Origin: Deltaproteobacteria bacterium
GTDB lineage: Bacteria > Desulfobacterota > Syntrophorhabdia > Syntrophorhabdales > Syntrophorhabdaceae
Assembly: GCA_022711595.1 (NCBI GenBank)
Contig: JAKLET010000010.1
Span: forward strand, 45,745-109,744
DNA: 64,000 nucleotides
Direction: 5' to 3'
Program-made: the position numbers and the translations under genes
Shown here: positions 49,834 through 58,522 of the stretch, piece by piece
Layout: the number at the start of each line of letters is the position of its first letter
How positions within the stretch are numbered: position 1 is the first letter of the stretch
The notes under the pieces: model-generated
Database searches by the model: none
What the model was told of the DNA's origin: nothing
What the model saw: the letters and a program-made list of their open reading frames with translations, nothing else

Positions 49834-50796
49834 TCAATGACTTGAAGGGTTTTTTGTTCCGGTGGTCATCTTTTTAAGGATCTTTCCACTCATTGCGTCA
49901 TAGAACCATATCTCGATGAGCTGCACATAGATATAATGATATCTGGCCAAATACACACCCGGTTTTTCGGTTGCGGGCGCATGGCCTATCTCTTCGTATG
50001 AGATATAAGGCTCCACGAGCCTGCAGATGAGAAGCGCCATGATGCTGCCTTCAAAACGCTTTGCGTCCTCGGGCGTCATCCTTATCGTTTCCGCGATATT
50101 TTCCCGGCCGGGCTCTTCTTTTCCGGTGCCCGGGGCAGTGCTGTTCGTTCTTGCTCCTTCTTTGACGCCCCTCAAAGAGGGTTTTTCTACCTGAAGGGCC
50201 CCGGCGTTCACAGGCACCACCGCATATTCTCTGAACTTTATCTCTTCAACCTCGGTTTTTGCGCCATGGCTATCGGTGATGGTGTATCTGTTGTCGAGCA
50301 GCGGCTGGTACCTGACCATGAAGGCCTTTTTCGATTTTTCCTCACGTCCTCCCTCAAATGCGGCGGACAACGGGCAGCGCAGCCGCATGACCTGGTCCTT
50401 CGCATTGTACAGGGTCTCTCCGGGGGTTATCCTGAACGCGTAGACACTGTCAAAATCCATGGTTCCCATCAGGGGGCGGGATATTTCCTGTCCGATCCGG
50501 ATCCTGTATTGCTCCTGCGTTTCATTTGCGTCCCTTGAGACCCTTTCTTTTCTCATCCGGATGTTATTGTAGAGAAGTTCAGGGTTGTGACCTGTGTACA
50601 TGGGTTCAAGCTTATCGGTACTCATATTGAAAGGTTTGGCGTCAAACACAGTGGAAAAAAAGCCCTTGCCCGGTTCGCCTGGACCCTGGCGCTTTTCCTG
50701 TCCTCCCTTGCCGGGCCCGGAACAGGAACCGGCAAGGGCCATGCAGCATACGAGAAGGACCGAAATGGCGGCCTGCGTTTTAATGGAGTATCTCAT
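49834..50796 (-). CDS. Predicted lipoprotein downstream of the efflux operon
   Basis: 320 residues from the ATG at 50796, with GGAAGGG upstream; the frame is open to 50988 but that part is translated repeat DNA. The lipobox is in VCCMALAGSCSG (Cys near residue 25). The mature protein has a Gly/Pro/Lys-rich linker, then HNPELLYNNIRMRKERVSRDANETQEQYRIRIGQEISRPLMGTMDFDSVYAF and a beta-rich half ending in a GKILKKMTTGT tail. I do not recognise it. It is on the same strand as the efflux genes 120 nt upstream, separated by a family A array, and so may be expressed with them. Confidence 0.68.
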   Translation of the reverse strand: MRYSIKTQAAISVLLVCCMALAGSCSGPGKGGQEKRQGPGEPGKGFFSTVFDAKPFNMSTDKLEPMYTGHNPELLYNNIRMRKERVSRDANETQEQYRIRIGQEISRPLMGTMDFDSVYAFRITPGETLYNAKDQVMRLRCPLSAAFEGGREEKSKKAFMVRYQPLLDNRYTITDSHGAKTEVEEIKFREYAVVPVNAGALQVEKPSLRGVKEGARTNSTAPGTGKEEPGRENIAETIRMTPEDAKRFEGSIMALLICRLVEPYISYEEIGHAPATEKPGVYLARYHYIYVQLIEIWFYDAMSGKILKKMTTGTKNPSSH

Positions 50797-50832
50797 GCCC
50801 TTCCTTTCATTATCATGCTTATCTGAATTTCC

Positions 50833-50908
50833 GTGGCTTCTCTGTTTTCTTTTGTTTGTTATAAACCAAACAAACCGAAGAAACCAGACAAACCGAAGAA
50901 ACCGAACT
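50833..50908. repeat. Inverted array of 9-nt units (family A)
   Basis: The right arm holds five units in exact phase: AACCAAACA, AACCGAAGA, AACCAGACA, AACCGAAGA, AACCGAACT (50864-50908), alternating two variants with an 18-nt super-period. The left arm (about 50833-50860, GGCTTCTCT, GTTTTCTTT, TGTTTGTTA) is its drifted inverse. It lies between the efflux operon and the lipoprotein gene. Confidence 0.82.
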
Positions 50909-50917
50909 GTCTTTCGG

Positions 50918-52039
50918 TTATCCCAGTCTTTTCTTGAACCTGAGGGAGCTTGTGGTGACGACGACCGCGCCGAGGACGAAGAGGGCAAGAAACTGCGGCC
51001 AGAGGACAGTCATGCCGGTGCCTTTCAGGAAGATCCCACGGATGATCACGAGGAAATAGCGCAACGGGTTGAGATAGGTGATGTACTGGACTGCCTCAGG
51101 CATATTTTCGATGGGGAACATGAGGCCCGAAAGCAGCACTGCGGGCGCGAAGAAAAGGAACGTGGCCATCATTGCCTGCTGCTGCGTCCTGGATATTGTT
51201 GAGATGAAAAGGCCGAAACCGAGCACGGAGAGCAGGTATACTGCCGTGGCGAGCACGAGAAGCGGTATGGACCCCCTGATGGGTACGTCGAACCAGATCA
51301 CGCCTACGAGGGTCACGAGGAACATGTCGAAAAACCCGATGAGCGCGAAGGGGATGGTCTTTCCGAGTATAAGTTCGACGGGGCGGATGGGTGTGACCAT
51401 GAGCTGTTCCATCGTCCCTATCTCTCTCTCGCGGACGATGGCCATGGAGGTGAGCAGGAGACAAACGACGAGAACCATGATGGCTATGACCCCCGGCACA
51501 TTGTAGTTCTTGCTCTTCAGGTCGGCATTGTACCAGGCGCGCGGCCTTATGTCGAGACCGCCGCCGGACCGGTATGCCGTCTTCGCAGAGATGTCCCGGC
51601 CGTATTGCGCCAGGATGCCGCTGACGTACCCGGAGGCCACAAGGGCAGTGTTGGAGTCGCTGCCGTCAACAAGCACCTGCATTGATGCGGGCCGTCCGGT
51701 CTCCACGTCGGAGGTGAACCCGTGGTCGAAGCGCAGCGCCACCGTGACGGCGCCCTTGTCAAGAAGGCCCCTGACGGCGTCGTCTGAATCCGGGAAGTGA
51801 TCGACCCTGAAATATCCGGTGGCATCAAACCGTCTCGCTATCTCCCTGGTGACCGATGTCTTGTCAAGGTCGAAGACGGCCGTCCTGATGTTGGTGACGT
51901 CCATTGTGACGGCATAGCCGAAGACAATGAGCTGGATGACGGGCGTGACGAATATGATGGGCTTCATCTTCCTGTCGCGGAAGATCTGGATGAACTCCTT
52001 CCTGATCATGTGTCTTATGCGGCCCATCATTGCCTTCAT
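50918..52039 (-). CDS. ABC-2-type permease (YbhR-like)
   Basis: 373 residues. The ABC-2 transporter fold is clear: a first helix at VTPVIQLIVFGYAVTMDV, a large extracytoplasmic domain (about 45-180), and five further helices in the last half with GTMEQLMVTPIRPVELILGKTIPFALIGFFD, the family's conserved motif. Length and order match YbhR of Escherichia coli. It is the last gene of an efflux operon and starts right after the first permease gene. The two permeases likely form a heterodimer powered by the ATPases encoded upstream. Confidence 0.9.
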   Translation of the reverse strand: MKAMMGRIRHMIRKEFIQIFRDRKMKPIIFVTPVIQLIVFGYAVTMDVTNIRTAVFDLDKTSVTREIARRFDATGYFRVDHFPDSDDAVRGLLDKGAVTVALRFDHGFTSDVETGRPASMQVLVDGSDSNTALVASGYVSGILAQYGRDISAKTAYRSGGGLDIRPRAWYNADLKSKNYNVPGVIAIMVLVVCLLLTSMAIVREREIGTMEQLMVTPIRPVELILGKTIPFALIGFFDMFLVTLVGVIWFDVPIRGSIPLLVLATAVYLLSVLGFGLFISTISRTQQQAMMATFLFFAPAVLLSGLMFPIENMPEAVQYITYLNPLRYFLVIIRGIFLKGTGMTVLWPQFLALFVLGAVVVTTSSLRFKKRLG

Positions 52040-52040
52040 G

Positions 52041-53150
52041 CTACGCCACCCGTTTTTTAAATCTTTTTATGGCAACGGTAAAAACGATAAGGCCAAAGAG
52101 CGCGAGAAGACCCATCTCGGTAAAAAGCATGCCCGCGGTACTGCCCTTGAGGAATATGCCCTTCAGGGAGGACACGAAGTAACGGGCCGGTATGAGATAG
52201 GTGATCGCCTGAAGGGGCGCCGGCATGTTCGATATGGAGAACATGAATCCCGACAGAAGCAGGGCGGGCAGGTACGAAGAGATGACCGCTGCCTGGCTTG
52301 CGGCAAGCTGGGATTTAGTCAGAATGGATATGAGGATACCGAGGCTTAAGGCCCCGAAGAGAAAAAGCGACGAAATAAAAAGGAGCAGTATGAGGCTTCC
52401 CTTGAGGGGCACGCCGAACAGGGCGACGACAATAATGATGGACGCGATGGTATCGACGATTCCGATGACGAAGTAGGGGATGAGCTTGCCTATGATCAGC
52501 TCCGGCGGCTTGAGCGGTGTCGAGATGAGCTGCTCCATGGTTCCCCGTTCCCATTCGCGGGCGATCGTAAGCGATGTGAGCAGGGCCGCTATTATCGTCA
52601 TGATGATTGCGATGAGCCCCGGTGCGATGAAGTTGCGCGAGCGCAGCTCCGGGTTGTACCAGACACGAAGGCGCACGTCTATGGGGGGTTTGGCTGCAAA
52701 GAGGCCGGCACGTCTTGCCGCCGTCTCCAGCGCGGTATTGAGGTACCCCAGGGCGATGGTGGCAGTGTTGGAATCGCTCCCGTCGACGATCACCTGGATG
52801 TGGGCCTGCCTGCCGGTGCGTACGTTTTTCGAGAGATCTTCAGGTATGGAGATCGCCACGCGGGCGCTGCCCCCTTCGAGGGCTCCGTCAATGGCGCCCG
52901 GCCCGTCAACATGGCCGACGATGGTAAAATAACCCGATTCCCCGAGGCCGCGAACTATCTGTCTGCTGAGACTCGACATGTCCCTGTCATAAACAATGGT
53001 TTTCAGGCGGTCCACATCTACGGTGATGGCGTATCCGAAGATGAAAAGGAGGATGACCGGCATGAGAAAGGCCAGCGCCAGGCTCAAGGGGTCCCGCTTT
53101 ATCTGTATGAGCTCTTTTCTGGCAATTGCTTTGATCCGGCCGGTCTTCAC
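52041..53150 (-). CDS. ABC-2-type permease (YbhS-like)
   Basis: 369 residues from a GTG at 53150, with GAGGTG nearby upstream; the frame runs on to 53279 inside the ATPase gene, which is not credible. The fold matches the other permease: LIQIKRDPLSLALAFLMPVILLFIFGYAITVDVDR, an extracytoplasmic domain with ADTVRTGRQAHIQVIVDGSDSNTATI-like region, and the signature GTMEQLISTPLKPPELIIGKLIPYFVIGIVDT in the second half. The sequence is paralogous to the neighbour, suggesting an old duplication. It begins one base after the stop of the ATPase gene. Confidence 0.9.
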   Translation of the reverse strand: MKTGRIKAIARKELIQIKRDPLSLALAFLMPVILLFIFGYAITVDVDRLKTIVYDRDMSSLSRQIVRGLGESGYFTIVGHVDGPGAIDGALEGGSARVAISIPEDLSKNVRTGRQAHIQVIVDGSDSNTATIALGYLNTALETAARRAGLFAAKPPIDVRLRVWYNPELRSRNFIAPGLIAIIMTIIAALLTSLTIAREWERGTMEQLISTPLKPPELIIGKLIPYFVIGIVDTIASIIIVVALFGVPLKGSLILLLFISSLFLFGALSLGILISILTKSQLAASQAAVISSYLPALLLSGFMFSISNMPAPLQAITYLIPARYFVSSLKGIFLKGSTAGMLFTEMGLLALFGLIVFTVAIKRFKKRVA

Positions 53151-53151
53151 G

Positions 53152-54102
53152 TCAGGACACCTCGATGAGCGATACGAAGACATCCTCGAGGGAAGGGCGC
53201 ACCACCCTGATCGATGAGGCCGGCATGCCTGCCCCTGAAAGGACCGCCTCGATCCGGGGGATCGCTTTTTGGGCGTCATCTACGGTCGAGTGGATCACAT
53301 TTCCGAAAAGGGCCGCGTCAAAACCCTCCCTGCCGAGTGCCTCAAGGGCGTCTATCGCGTTCTCCACGGTCACCTCGAGGACCTGTCCTGTCATGTGCTG
53401 CATTTTCATGACATCAGGTCTCCCCTCGGCGATTATCCTGCCGCGATAGATGAGGGCAAGGCGGTCACAGTATTCGGCCTCATCAAGGTAATGGGTCGTC
53501 ACGAAGACCGTCGTGCCCCTGGAGGACATATCGTATATGAAGTCCCAGAACCTGCGCCGCGAGCCGGGGTCAACGCCTGAAGTGGGCTCATCAAGGAAGA
53601 GGATGGACGGTTCGTGTATCACGGCGCACCCGAGCGCGAGGCGCTGTTTGAAACCGCCCGCCATGGTGCGGGTGATGGCCCGGCGCATCCCCTCGATCCC
53701 CGCCATATCGAGGACCCACTGTTTGCGCCCATCTTTCCTGTTGTCTGGAACACCGTAAATGCCGCTGAAGAAGTCAATGTTCTCCTCGACGGTGAGGTCG
53801 TCATAGAGTGAAAAACGCTGGGACATGTAGCCGATGTTCTTCTTGATCTCTTCCGTTTGCGTCATGATGTCAAAGCCGCCGACGGTCCCGCTGCCGGCAG
53901 ACGGCAGCAACAGACCGCAAAGCATGCGGATGGTCGTCGATTTCCCGGCGCCGTTGGGCCCCAAAAACCCGAAGACCTCCCCCTTCATGACAGACAGGTC
54001 GATGCCGTCCACTGCCTTGAAGGCGCCGAAGGTCCTGGTGAGGCCGGACACGGTGACGGCGATGTCCCCAGGTGGAGCGTTTCCCGCGGCCTGGTTCGTC
54101 AT
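53152..54102 (-). CDS. ABC-transporter ATPase (second of two)
   Basis: 316 residues. Walker A GPNGAGKST, signature GGFKQRLALGCAVIHEPSILFLDEPTSGVDPGSRRRFWDFI, and H-loop FVTTHYLDEAEYCDRL are complete. After the nucleotide-binding domain (about 230 residues) there is a small C-terminal domain typical of YbhF-like ATPases (LEVTVENAIDALEALGREG...). It pairs with the upstream ATPase to power the two permeases. Its start overlaps the stop of the gene before it by four bases (ATGA). Confidence 0.93.
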   Translation of the reverse strand: MTNQAAGNAPPGDIAVTVSGLTRTFGAFKAVDGIDLSVMKGEVFGFLGPNGAGKSTTIRMLCGLLLPSAGSGTVGGFDIMTQTEEIKKNIGYMSQRFSLYDDLTVEENIDFFSGIYGVPDNRKDGRKQWVLDMAGIEGMRRAITRTMAGGFKQRLALGCAVIHEPSILFLDEPTSGVDPGSRRRFWDFIYDMSSRGTTVFVTTHYLDEAEYCDRLALIYRGRIIAEGRPDVMKMQHMTGQVLEVTVENAIDALEALGREGFDAALFGNVIHSTVDDAQKAIPRIEAVLSGAGMPASSIRVVRPSLEDVFVSLIEVS

Positions 54103-55055
54103 GATGCCGGCCTGCCTTCACCGGCGTTCCCGGAGGCGGTTCCGATCATCCCGAGAAAAATGTCCTCGATGGAGGGCGTGATCTCGCGATATTCCTTCAC
54201 GATCACGCTTTTTTCAGACAGTGCCCCGATCACCACCGGGGCGAGGCCCCGGTCCCTGAGCCCCATATGGAGCCTGTCGCCGTATATGCCGACGGAGGTG
54301 ACGTTCCCGTCTTTTTTTGCTGCCTCCATGGCGGTGCGGGTGTTATCGCACCACAGTTCGATCATGGGTCCGGCATGTTTTGCCTTGATGGCGGAGGGTG
54401 TGTCCTTTTCGAGGAGCCTGCCTTCGTGGATGAGGCCTATGTGCGTGCACCGCTCCGCCTCGTCGAGGTAGGAGGTGGAAACGAAGATCGTCACCCCCTC
54501 TTTCAGGAGTTCGTAAAGGATCTTCCAGAAATCGCGGCGGGAAACGGGGTCGACGCCGTTCGTTGGTTCATCGAGAAAGAGGATCTCCGGTGTGTGGATC
54601 AGGGCGCAGGCAAGGCCGAGCTTCTGTTTCATGCCGCCGGAGAGCTGTCCTGCGAGCCTGCCGGTGAAGGGCGTGAGGTTGGAAAAGCCGAGGAGGCGCT
54701 CCATGCGATGCTGCCTCACATCCTCGTGCACGTCGAATATGTCCGCGTAGAATACGAGGTTCTCCATGACCGTGAGGTCTTCATAGAGACCGAAGCGCTG
54801 CGGCATGTAGGCTATCTTTTCCTTGATCTTCTCCGAGCCGTGCCGTATGGGATGAGACGCAACCCAGGCGTCCCCGGAGGTCGGCTCCATGACGGCGGTC
54901 AAAAGCCTCATAAGCGTCGATTTGCCCGCGCCGTCAGGGCCGACAAGTCCGAAAAGCTCACCCTTTTGTATCTCCATGGTGATGCCCCTCAAGGCCTTTA
55001 CATCTCCGAAAGCCTTTGTGAGTGAATCGGTCCTTATGGCGGGCTGGTCGTCCAA
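54099..55055 (-). CDS. ABC-transporter ATPase (first of two)
   Basis: 318 residues with Walker A GPDGAGKST, signature LSGGMKQKLGLACALIHTPEILFLDEPTNGVDP and the ISTSYLDEAERCTHIG H-loop where the usual His is replaced by Ser (VSTSYL). The change at the H-loop may lower its ATPase activity, leaving the partner ATPase as the main motor; that is an inference from one residue. A C-terminal domain follows. In Escherichia coli the two domains are one protein, YbhF; here they are separate, overlapping genes. Starts three bases after the HlyD-type gene. Confidence 0.92.
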   Translation of the reverse strand: MDDQPAIRTDSLTKAFGDVKALRGITMEIQKGELFGLVGPDGAGKSTLMRLLTAVMEPTSGDAWVASHPIRHGSEKIKEKIAYMPQRFGLYEDLTVMENLVFYADIFDVHEDVRQHRMERLLGFSNLTPFTGRLAGQLSGGMKQKLGLACALIHTPEILFLDEPTNGVDPVSRRDFWKILYELLKEGVTIFVSTSYLDEAERCTHIGLIHEGRLLEKDTPSAIKAKHAGPMIELWCDNTRTAMEAAKKDGNVTSVGIYGDRLHMGLRDRGLAPVVIGALSEKSVIVKEYREITPSIEDIFLGMIGTASGNAGEGRPAS

Positions 55056-55058
55056 GGG

Positions 55059-56051
55059 TCACCTGAGCATGATCATCACGTCGGCGGGCATACCGGGTTT
55101 GAGCTCCTGGTTCTTGTTCTCCACTGTGACCTTGACCCCGAATACAAGCTTGACGCGTTCTTCCTTGGTCTGGACGTTCTTCGGGGTGAACTCCGCCTCA
55201 GAGGAAATGAAGGTCACCGTACCGTCATAGTATTTGTTCTTGAAGGTGTCGACGGAGATCTTTGCCTTCTGGCCGTACTTGACGAGGCTCAACCTGTCTT
55301 CCTTGACATAGACCTTGACCCAGGGATGATCGAGGTCGCCCACGGTGAAGACAGCTGCCCCGGGTTGGACGATCTCGCCGGCTTCCACGTTCTTTCTGAA
55401 GATTATACCCGAAATAGGGGCGTAGAGTCTCGTGTCGGCAAGCCTTTCCTCCATGTTGGCGAGGTTGGCCGCGAGCTGTGCCACTCTGAACTCGGCCGCC
55501 TTTATGTCTTCCCTCCTGGGGCCCTCTTCGACGATGCTCTGTTGCTGTTTTGCCCCTTTGAGCCGGGCGAGGCGCGTCTCATAGTCGCTTTTTGCCAAGT
55601 CGTAACGGGAGGCCGATATGGCACCGTTCTCGTAGAGCGACCCGGCACGTTCGAAGTCCTTTCGGGCCTTTGTCAACTCTGCTTCCAGTGACCCCGTATC
55701 GGCACGGGCCTTTTCTTTTTCCTGGCGGCGCGAGCCTGCCTTGAGCTCGGCGAGCTTCACCTTCGCTTCTTCAAGGGCGGCGCGGCCCTGGTCCACAAGG
55801 GCCCTGGCATCGCCGCTTGCAAGTTCGGCAAGGATGTCGCCCTTGTTGACGCGGTTTCCTTCATCGACCTTGAGAGAGGCTATCCTGCCGGAAACCTTGA
55901 AGCCTATATTACACTCCGTCACTTCCACGTTGCCCGAGAGCTGCATGGTGGAATTGTCGCGTCCACGGAAATATTTCACGAACACAACGGCGGCGATGAT
56001 CACAACGGCGGTGATGACTGCCAGGGGGATGAGCTTTTTTTTCGGGATCAT
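55059..56051 (-). CDS. HlyD-family periplasmic adaptor (YbhG-like)
   Basis: 330 residues. A single N-terminal anchor helix (LIPLAVITAVVIIAAVVFVKYF) is followed by the biotinyl-lipoyl half motif (VEVTECNIGFKVSGRIASLKVDEGNRVNKGDILAEL), a long coiled-coil hairpin (about 85-205) and the second lipoyl half and beta-barrel (YAPISGIIFRKNVEAGEIVQPGAAVFTVGDL). It joins the inner-membrane pump to the outer-membrane channel encoded just upstream. Overlaps the TolC-like gene by four bases (ATGA). Confidence 0.92.
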   Translation of the reverse strand: MIPKKKLIPLAVITAVVIIAAVVFVKYFRGRDNSTMQLSGNVEVTECNIGFKVSGRIASLKVDEGNRVNKGDILAELASGDARALVDQGRAALEEAKVKLAELKAGSRRQEKEKARADTGSLEAELTKARKDFERAGSLYENGAISASRYDLAKSDYETRLARLKGAKQQQSIVEEGPRREDIKAAEFRVAQLAANLANMEERLADTRLYAPISGIIFRKNVEAGEIVQPGAAVFTVGDLDHPWVKVYVKEDRLSLVKYGQKAKISVDTFKNKYYDGTVTFISSEAEFTPKNVQTKEERVKLVFGVKVTVENKNQELKPGMPADVMIMLR

Positions 56052-57481
56052 TTCATTTCCTCCGTCATGTGTTTTGCGCGGGCCCCGTCTTTTCCGGCAA
56101 GAGACACCGGGGACCCACTGTTGAGGGCTGTCTTGCCGGGCGGCATGTCGGTTGTGCCCATAGCCTTTTTCAAAGAGGCAAGGGCGATCTGGCGGTCGAA
56201 GCGCGCCTGTGAGTTATCTGACCGGCAGCGTATGAGTGCCGCCTCGGCGTTGATGACGTCCGTGCTCGTGTTGTCGCCTGATTTATAGCGGAGGTCCTCG
56301 ATCCGCACCTGCTCTTTCGCGGAAGAGATGGCCTTTTCAGATACCGTGATGCGCTCGCCGGCGTTCACGATGGCGCTGTACGCATCTTTTATCTCTCTGG
56401 CGATGGTAAGGCGAAGGGCCCTCTCCTCCTCCTTTGCGTTCATAAGCTCGCAGCGTTCACGGTCGATCTCCGACTGGATGCGCCCGAAATCGAAGACAGG
56501 CAGCAAAAGACGGATCCCGAAGCTCCAGTTCTCCTTGAACGAGAAACTGTCTCCGGCCTTTCCGCCGTAATCCCCTGCCGCGTAGATATCCGGCAGGCGT
56601 TTTCCCCTGGCGGCAGCGACACGCTCTTCGAGCATCTTCACTTTCTTGGATACGGCCTTGTAATCAGGCCGCACCGAGAAGGCAAGTTCAAGGTCGGTAT
56701 TCAAGGACTCGCTTACCGGGAACGGCGACATGTCGTTAAAGTCGACGACAAGCTCGGCGGGATCATCCATTCCGATGAGAGACCTTAACAGTTCTTTTGC
56801 GGTCGAGATGCTGTTCTTCACCTGGATCGTCCTTTCCTTTGCTCCGGCAAGCTCCACGTCGGCCTTGAGAAGGTCCAGCTTCGGCACTGTGCCTGCACTG
56901 AGGAAGCTTTCAACGTCACGTTTGTGAGCTTCGAGGCCCTTTACCTGTGCTTCGCAGGCCCTGAGCAATTCACCGAGCTGCGCGAGCTTGTAATAAACTG
57001 CCGTGACATTATATATGAGCTCATGAAGGTTGCGAGTGTGATAATCCTGCGCCATGGATTTCTTGAGCCCGGCGATGCGTACCCCTCTCGTGAGGCGGCC
57101 CCCTTTGAAAAGGGGAACGGAAAATGTGGCGAAACCGTCGTAGACGTTCTTTTCAAAATCGGGATAATCAATGGAGGTAACAGGCGGACCTTCGATAACG
57201 ATGGGTGTGAGCGGGGCAGGGTAGCGGTACCTGGTGTATCCCCCCGTGATATCGAACCGGGGCATTCTGTCGGCCCTGGCGGCCTTGAGGCCCTGCGCCT
57301 CGATCTCGATGTTCTGCTGAGCTATCCTGAGGGCCGGGTTGTGCTTTATGGCGTACCGGATGAGAGAGGAAAGGTTAAGGGGGTGCTGCGCAGAAGTTTG
57401 CTGCGCCGCAGCGGCGGGCGAAAAGACCAGGGAAATGCCGAAGACCAGAAAAATGGAAAGGCATGTAATCCGTTTCATCAT
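56048..57481 (-). CDS. TolC-like outer-membrane efflux protein
   Basis: 477 residues from the ATG at 57481, the first of a tandem ATG pair that overlaps the regulator's stop. A signal peptide (CLSIFLVFGISLVFSPAAAA) is followed by two outer-membrane-efflux repeats of about 200 residues, each with the helical coiled-coil pattern (LSSLIRYAIKHNPALRIAQQNIEIEAQGLKAARADRMPRFDITGGYTRY and LAFSVRPDYKAVSKKVKMLEERVAAARGKRLPDIYAAGDYGG). It forms the outer-membrane exit duct for the ABC-2 pump. First gene of the operon. Confidence 0.92.
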   Translation of the reverse strand: MMKRITCLSIFLVFGISLVFSPAAAAQQTSAQHPLNLSSLIRYAIKHNPALRIAQQNIEIEAQGLKAARADRMPRFDITGGYTRYRYPAPLTPIVIEGPPVTSIDYPDFEKNVYDGFATFSVPLFKGGRLTRGVRIAGLKKSMAQDYHTRNLHELIYNVTAVYYKLAQLGELLRACEAQVKGLEAHKRDVESFLSAGTVPKLDLLKADVELAGAKERTIQVKNSISTAKELLRSLIGMDDPAELVVDFNDMSPFPVSESLNTDLELAFSVRPDYKAVSKKVKMLEERVAAARGKRLPDIYAAGDYGGKAGDSFSFKENWSFGIRLLLPVFDFGRIQSEIDRERCELMNAKEEERALRLTIAREIKDAYSAIVNAGERITVSEKAISSAKEQVRIEDLRYKSGDNTSTDVINAEAALIRCRSDNSQARFDRQIALASLKKAMGTTDMPPGKTALNSGSPVSLAGKDGARAKHMTEEMK

Positions 57482-58122
57482 GATACACCATCCCGGTCTT
57501 GACTTATTGCCGCGAGTGCCGCGAGAGAGAACCTGCATATGTGCCCGGCTATGTCTTCAATGTCCATCGAGCGGACCTTGTCATCCCCGACCAGTCTGTG
57601 AAGGACGGGCCTGGCGTAAAGGAAATAGAGACATTGGCCCACAACGCTGGCACAGCAGTACAGCGAGGTATTGCTTGCCGGGTCCTGCCCGATGATGCGG
57701 CCGACGATGGCCGAAAGGAGATTGAACATAGGCCTTGCCACCTCTTCGACTATGACATCGAGCGCGGCGGTAGGTTAGGCAAATTCCCTGGCCATGAGCC
57801 TCCCGAAACGTGACTCTACGCCCGTATCGAGAATGCGGAAAACAAAGGAGCGGATAAACCCTTTAAGCCTCTCTTCGGGCGGATCGGACTCTGAAGTCCC
57901 AAGCTCGCGCGGGTATTTCTCAAAGGCGATGTCCTTCCAGTACCTCAGGGTCTCGACATAAAGATTGCCCTTATCCTGAAAATAATAATTGACGGAGGCG
58001 ATATTGACCCCGGCACGGCTGCAGATATCCCGGATCGTTGCCCGCCGGAAACCCGATTCAGCGAAAACCTCTCCTGACGCTTGCAGTATACGTTGTTTTG
58101 CGGCAGTCTTGGTTTCCAGCAT
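57478..58122 (-). pseudogene. TetR/CecR-like repressor split by an in-frame TAA
   Basis: A single frame of 215 codons apart from one TAA at 57775-57777. Before it: a complete TetR helix-turn-helix (RILQASGEVFAESGFRRATIRDICSRAGVNIASVNYYFQDKGNLYVETL). After it, in the same frame, the rest of the ligand-binding domain (PTAALDVIVEEVARPMFNLL, then CASVVGQCLYFLYARPVLHRL) typical of CecR, the regulator of the ybhGFSR operon in Escherichia coli. So a codon that in this family is usually acidic before Pro-Thr is now a stop; GAA to TAA is one change. The product would lack most of the effector domain. Its stop overlaps the TolC start. Sequencing error cannot be excluded. Confidence 0.8.
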
Positions 58123-58321
58123 TTCTGATATTTCTCCTGTTTAAACAAACGTTTCAATCACATATTTAAAACTATTGTTTAATTATGTCAATATTTTTTT
58201 ATTTTCTTAATTTTTACGACCTGCAAAGAACCGCAGGAAAAGACCCTTTGTTATCAAGCAGATGAGAATGGTTAACAGTGAAAGTATTCATTATCATGAA
58301 TTTAACGCAGCCAGAATTCTA

Positions 58322-58349
58322 TTGACACGGAAAATGAAAATATTATTAA
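58322..58349 (+). promoter_or_regulatory. Promoter for the Hdr operon
   Basis: TTGACA at 58322-58327, a 16-nt spacer and TATTAA at 58344-58349, giving a leader of about 165 nt before the first gene. The palindrome at 58414 lies in that leader. Confidence 0.55.
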
Positions 58350-58413
58350 ATACGGACAGGTTTTTAACATTAACGGTTCATTGAGAAACAAATGTTCTTT
58401 CTCACTATATGTG

Positions 58414-58427
58414 TTCACTATAGTGAA
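58414..58427. promoter_or_regulatory. Perfect 14-bp palindrome in the Hdr operon leader
   Basis: TTCACTATAGTGAA, with a second copy of the left half (CTCACTATA) 13 bases upstream. The shape is that of an operator. The regulator is not known; no adjacent gene is an obvious candidate. Confidence 0.5.
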
Positions 58428-58522
58428 AACATTCCCGGGGCGGTCGATGACGGTCTCATCCTCGTGAAGTTGTCTTCGAAACAGGCTCGCTGCTCCCGGC
58501 TGCAAAGGTTGGTTAATCTGAC

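Larger units (their letters stand above)
58123..58522. other. 400-nt regulatory region between the TetR gene and the Hdr operon
   Basis: AT-rich, with no gene. The left part must hold the TetR/efflux promoters (minus strand). The middle holds the promoter and the right part the palindrome listed separately. A CACTATA half-site at about 58403 repeats 13 bases before the palindrome. Confidence 0.6.

Noticed and set aside
49677..50908. CRISPR array
   Set aside because: The step is 7 to 9 nt with no spacers of constant length and no cas genes; these are phased short arrays, not CRISPR.
50797..50988. N-terminal extension of the lipoprotein with an Arg/Phe-rich repeat peptide
   Set aside because: It is translated family A repeat DNA upstream of a good ribosome site and a lipoprotein signal.
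53151..53279. N-terminal extension of the first ABC-2 permease
   Set aside because: It lies wholly within the ATPase gene; the GTG at 53150 follows the ATPase stop and gives the expected family start.
57478..57741. Separate small gene after the TetR fragment
   Set aside because: It is in the same frame as the upstream part and continues the TetR effector domain; one broken gene is the simpler reading.
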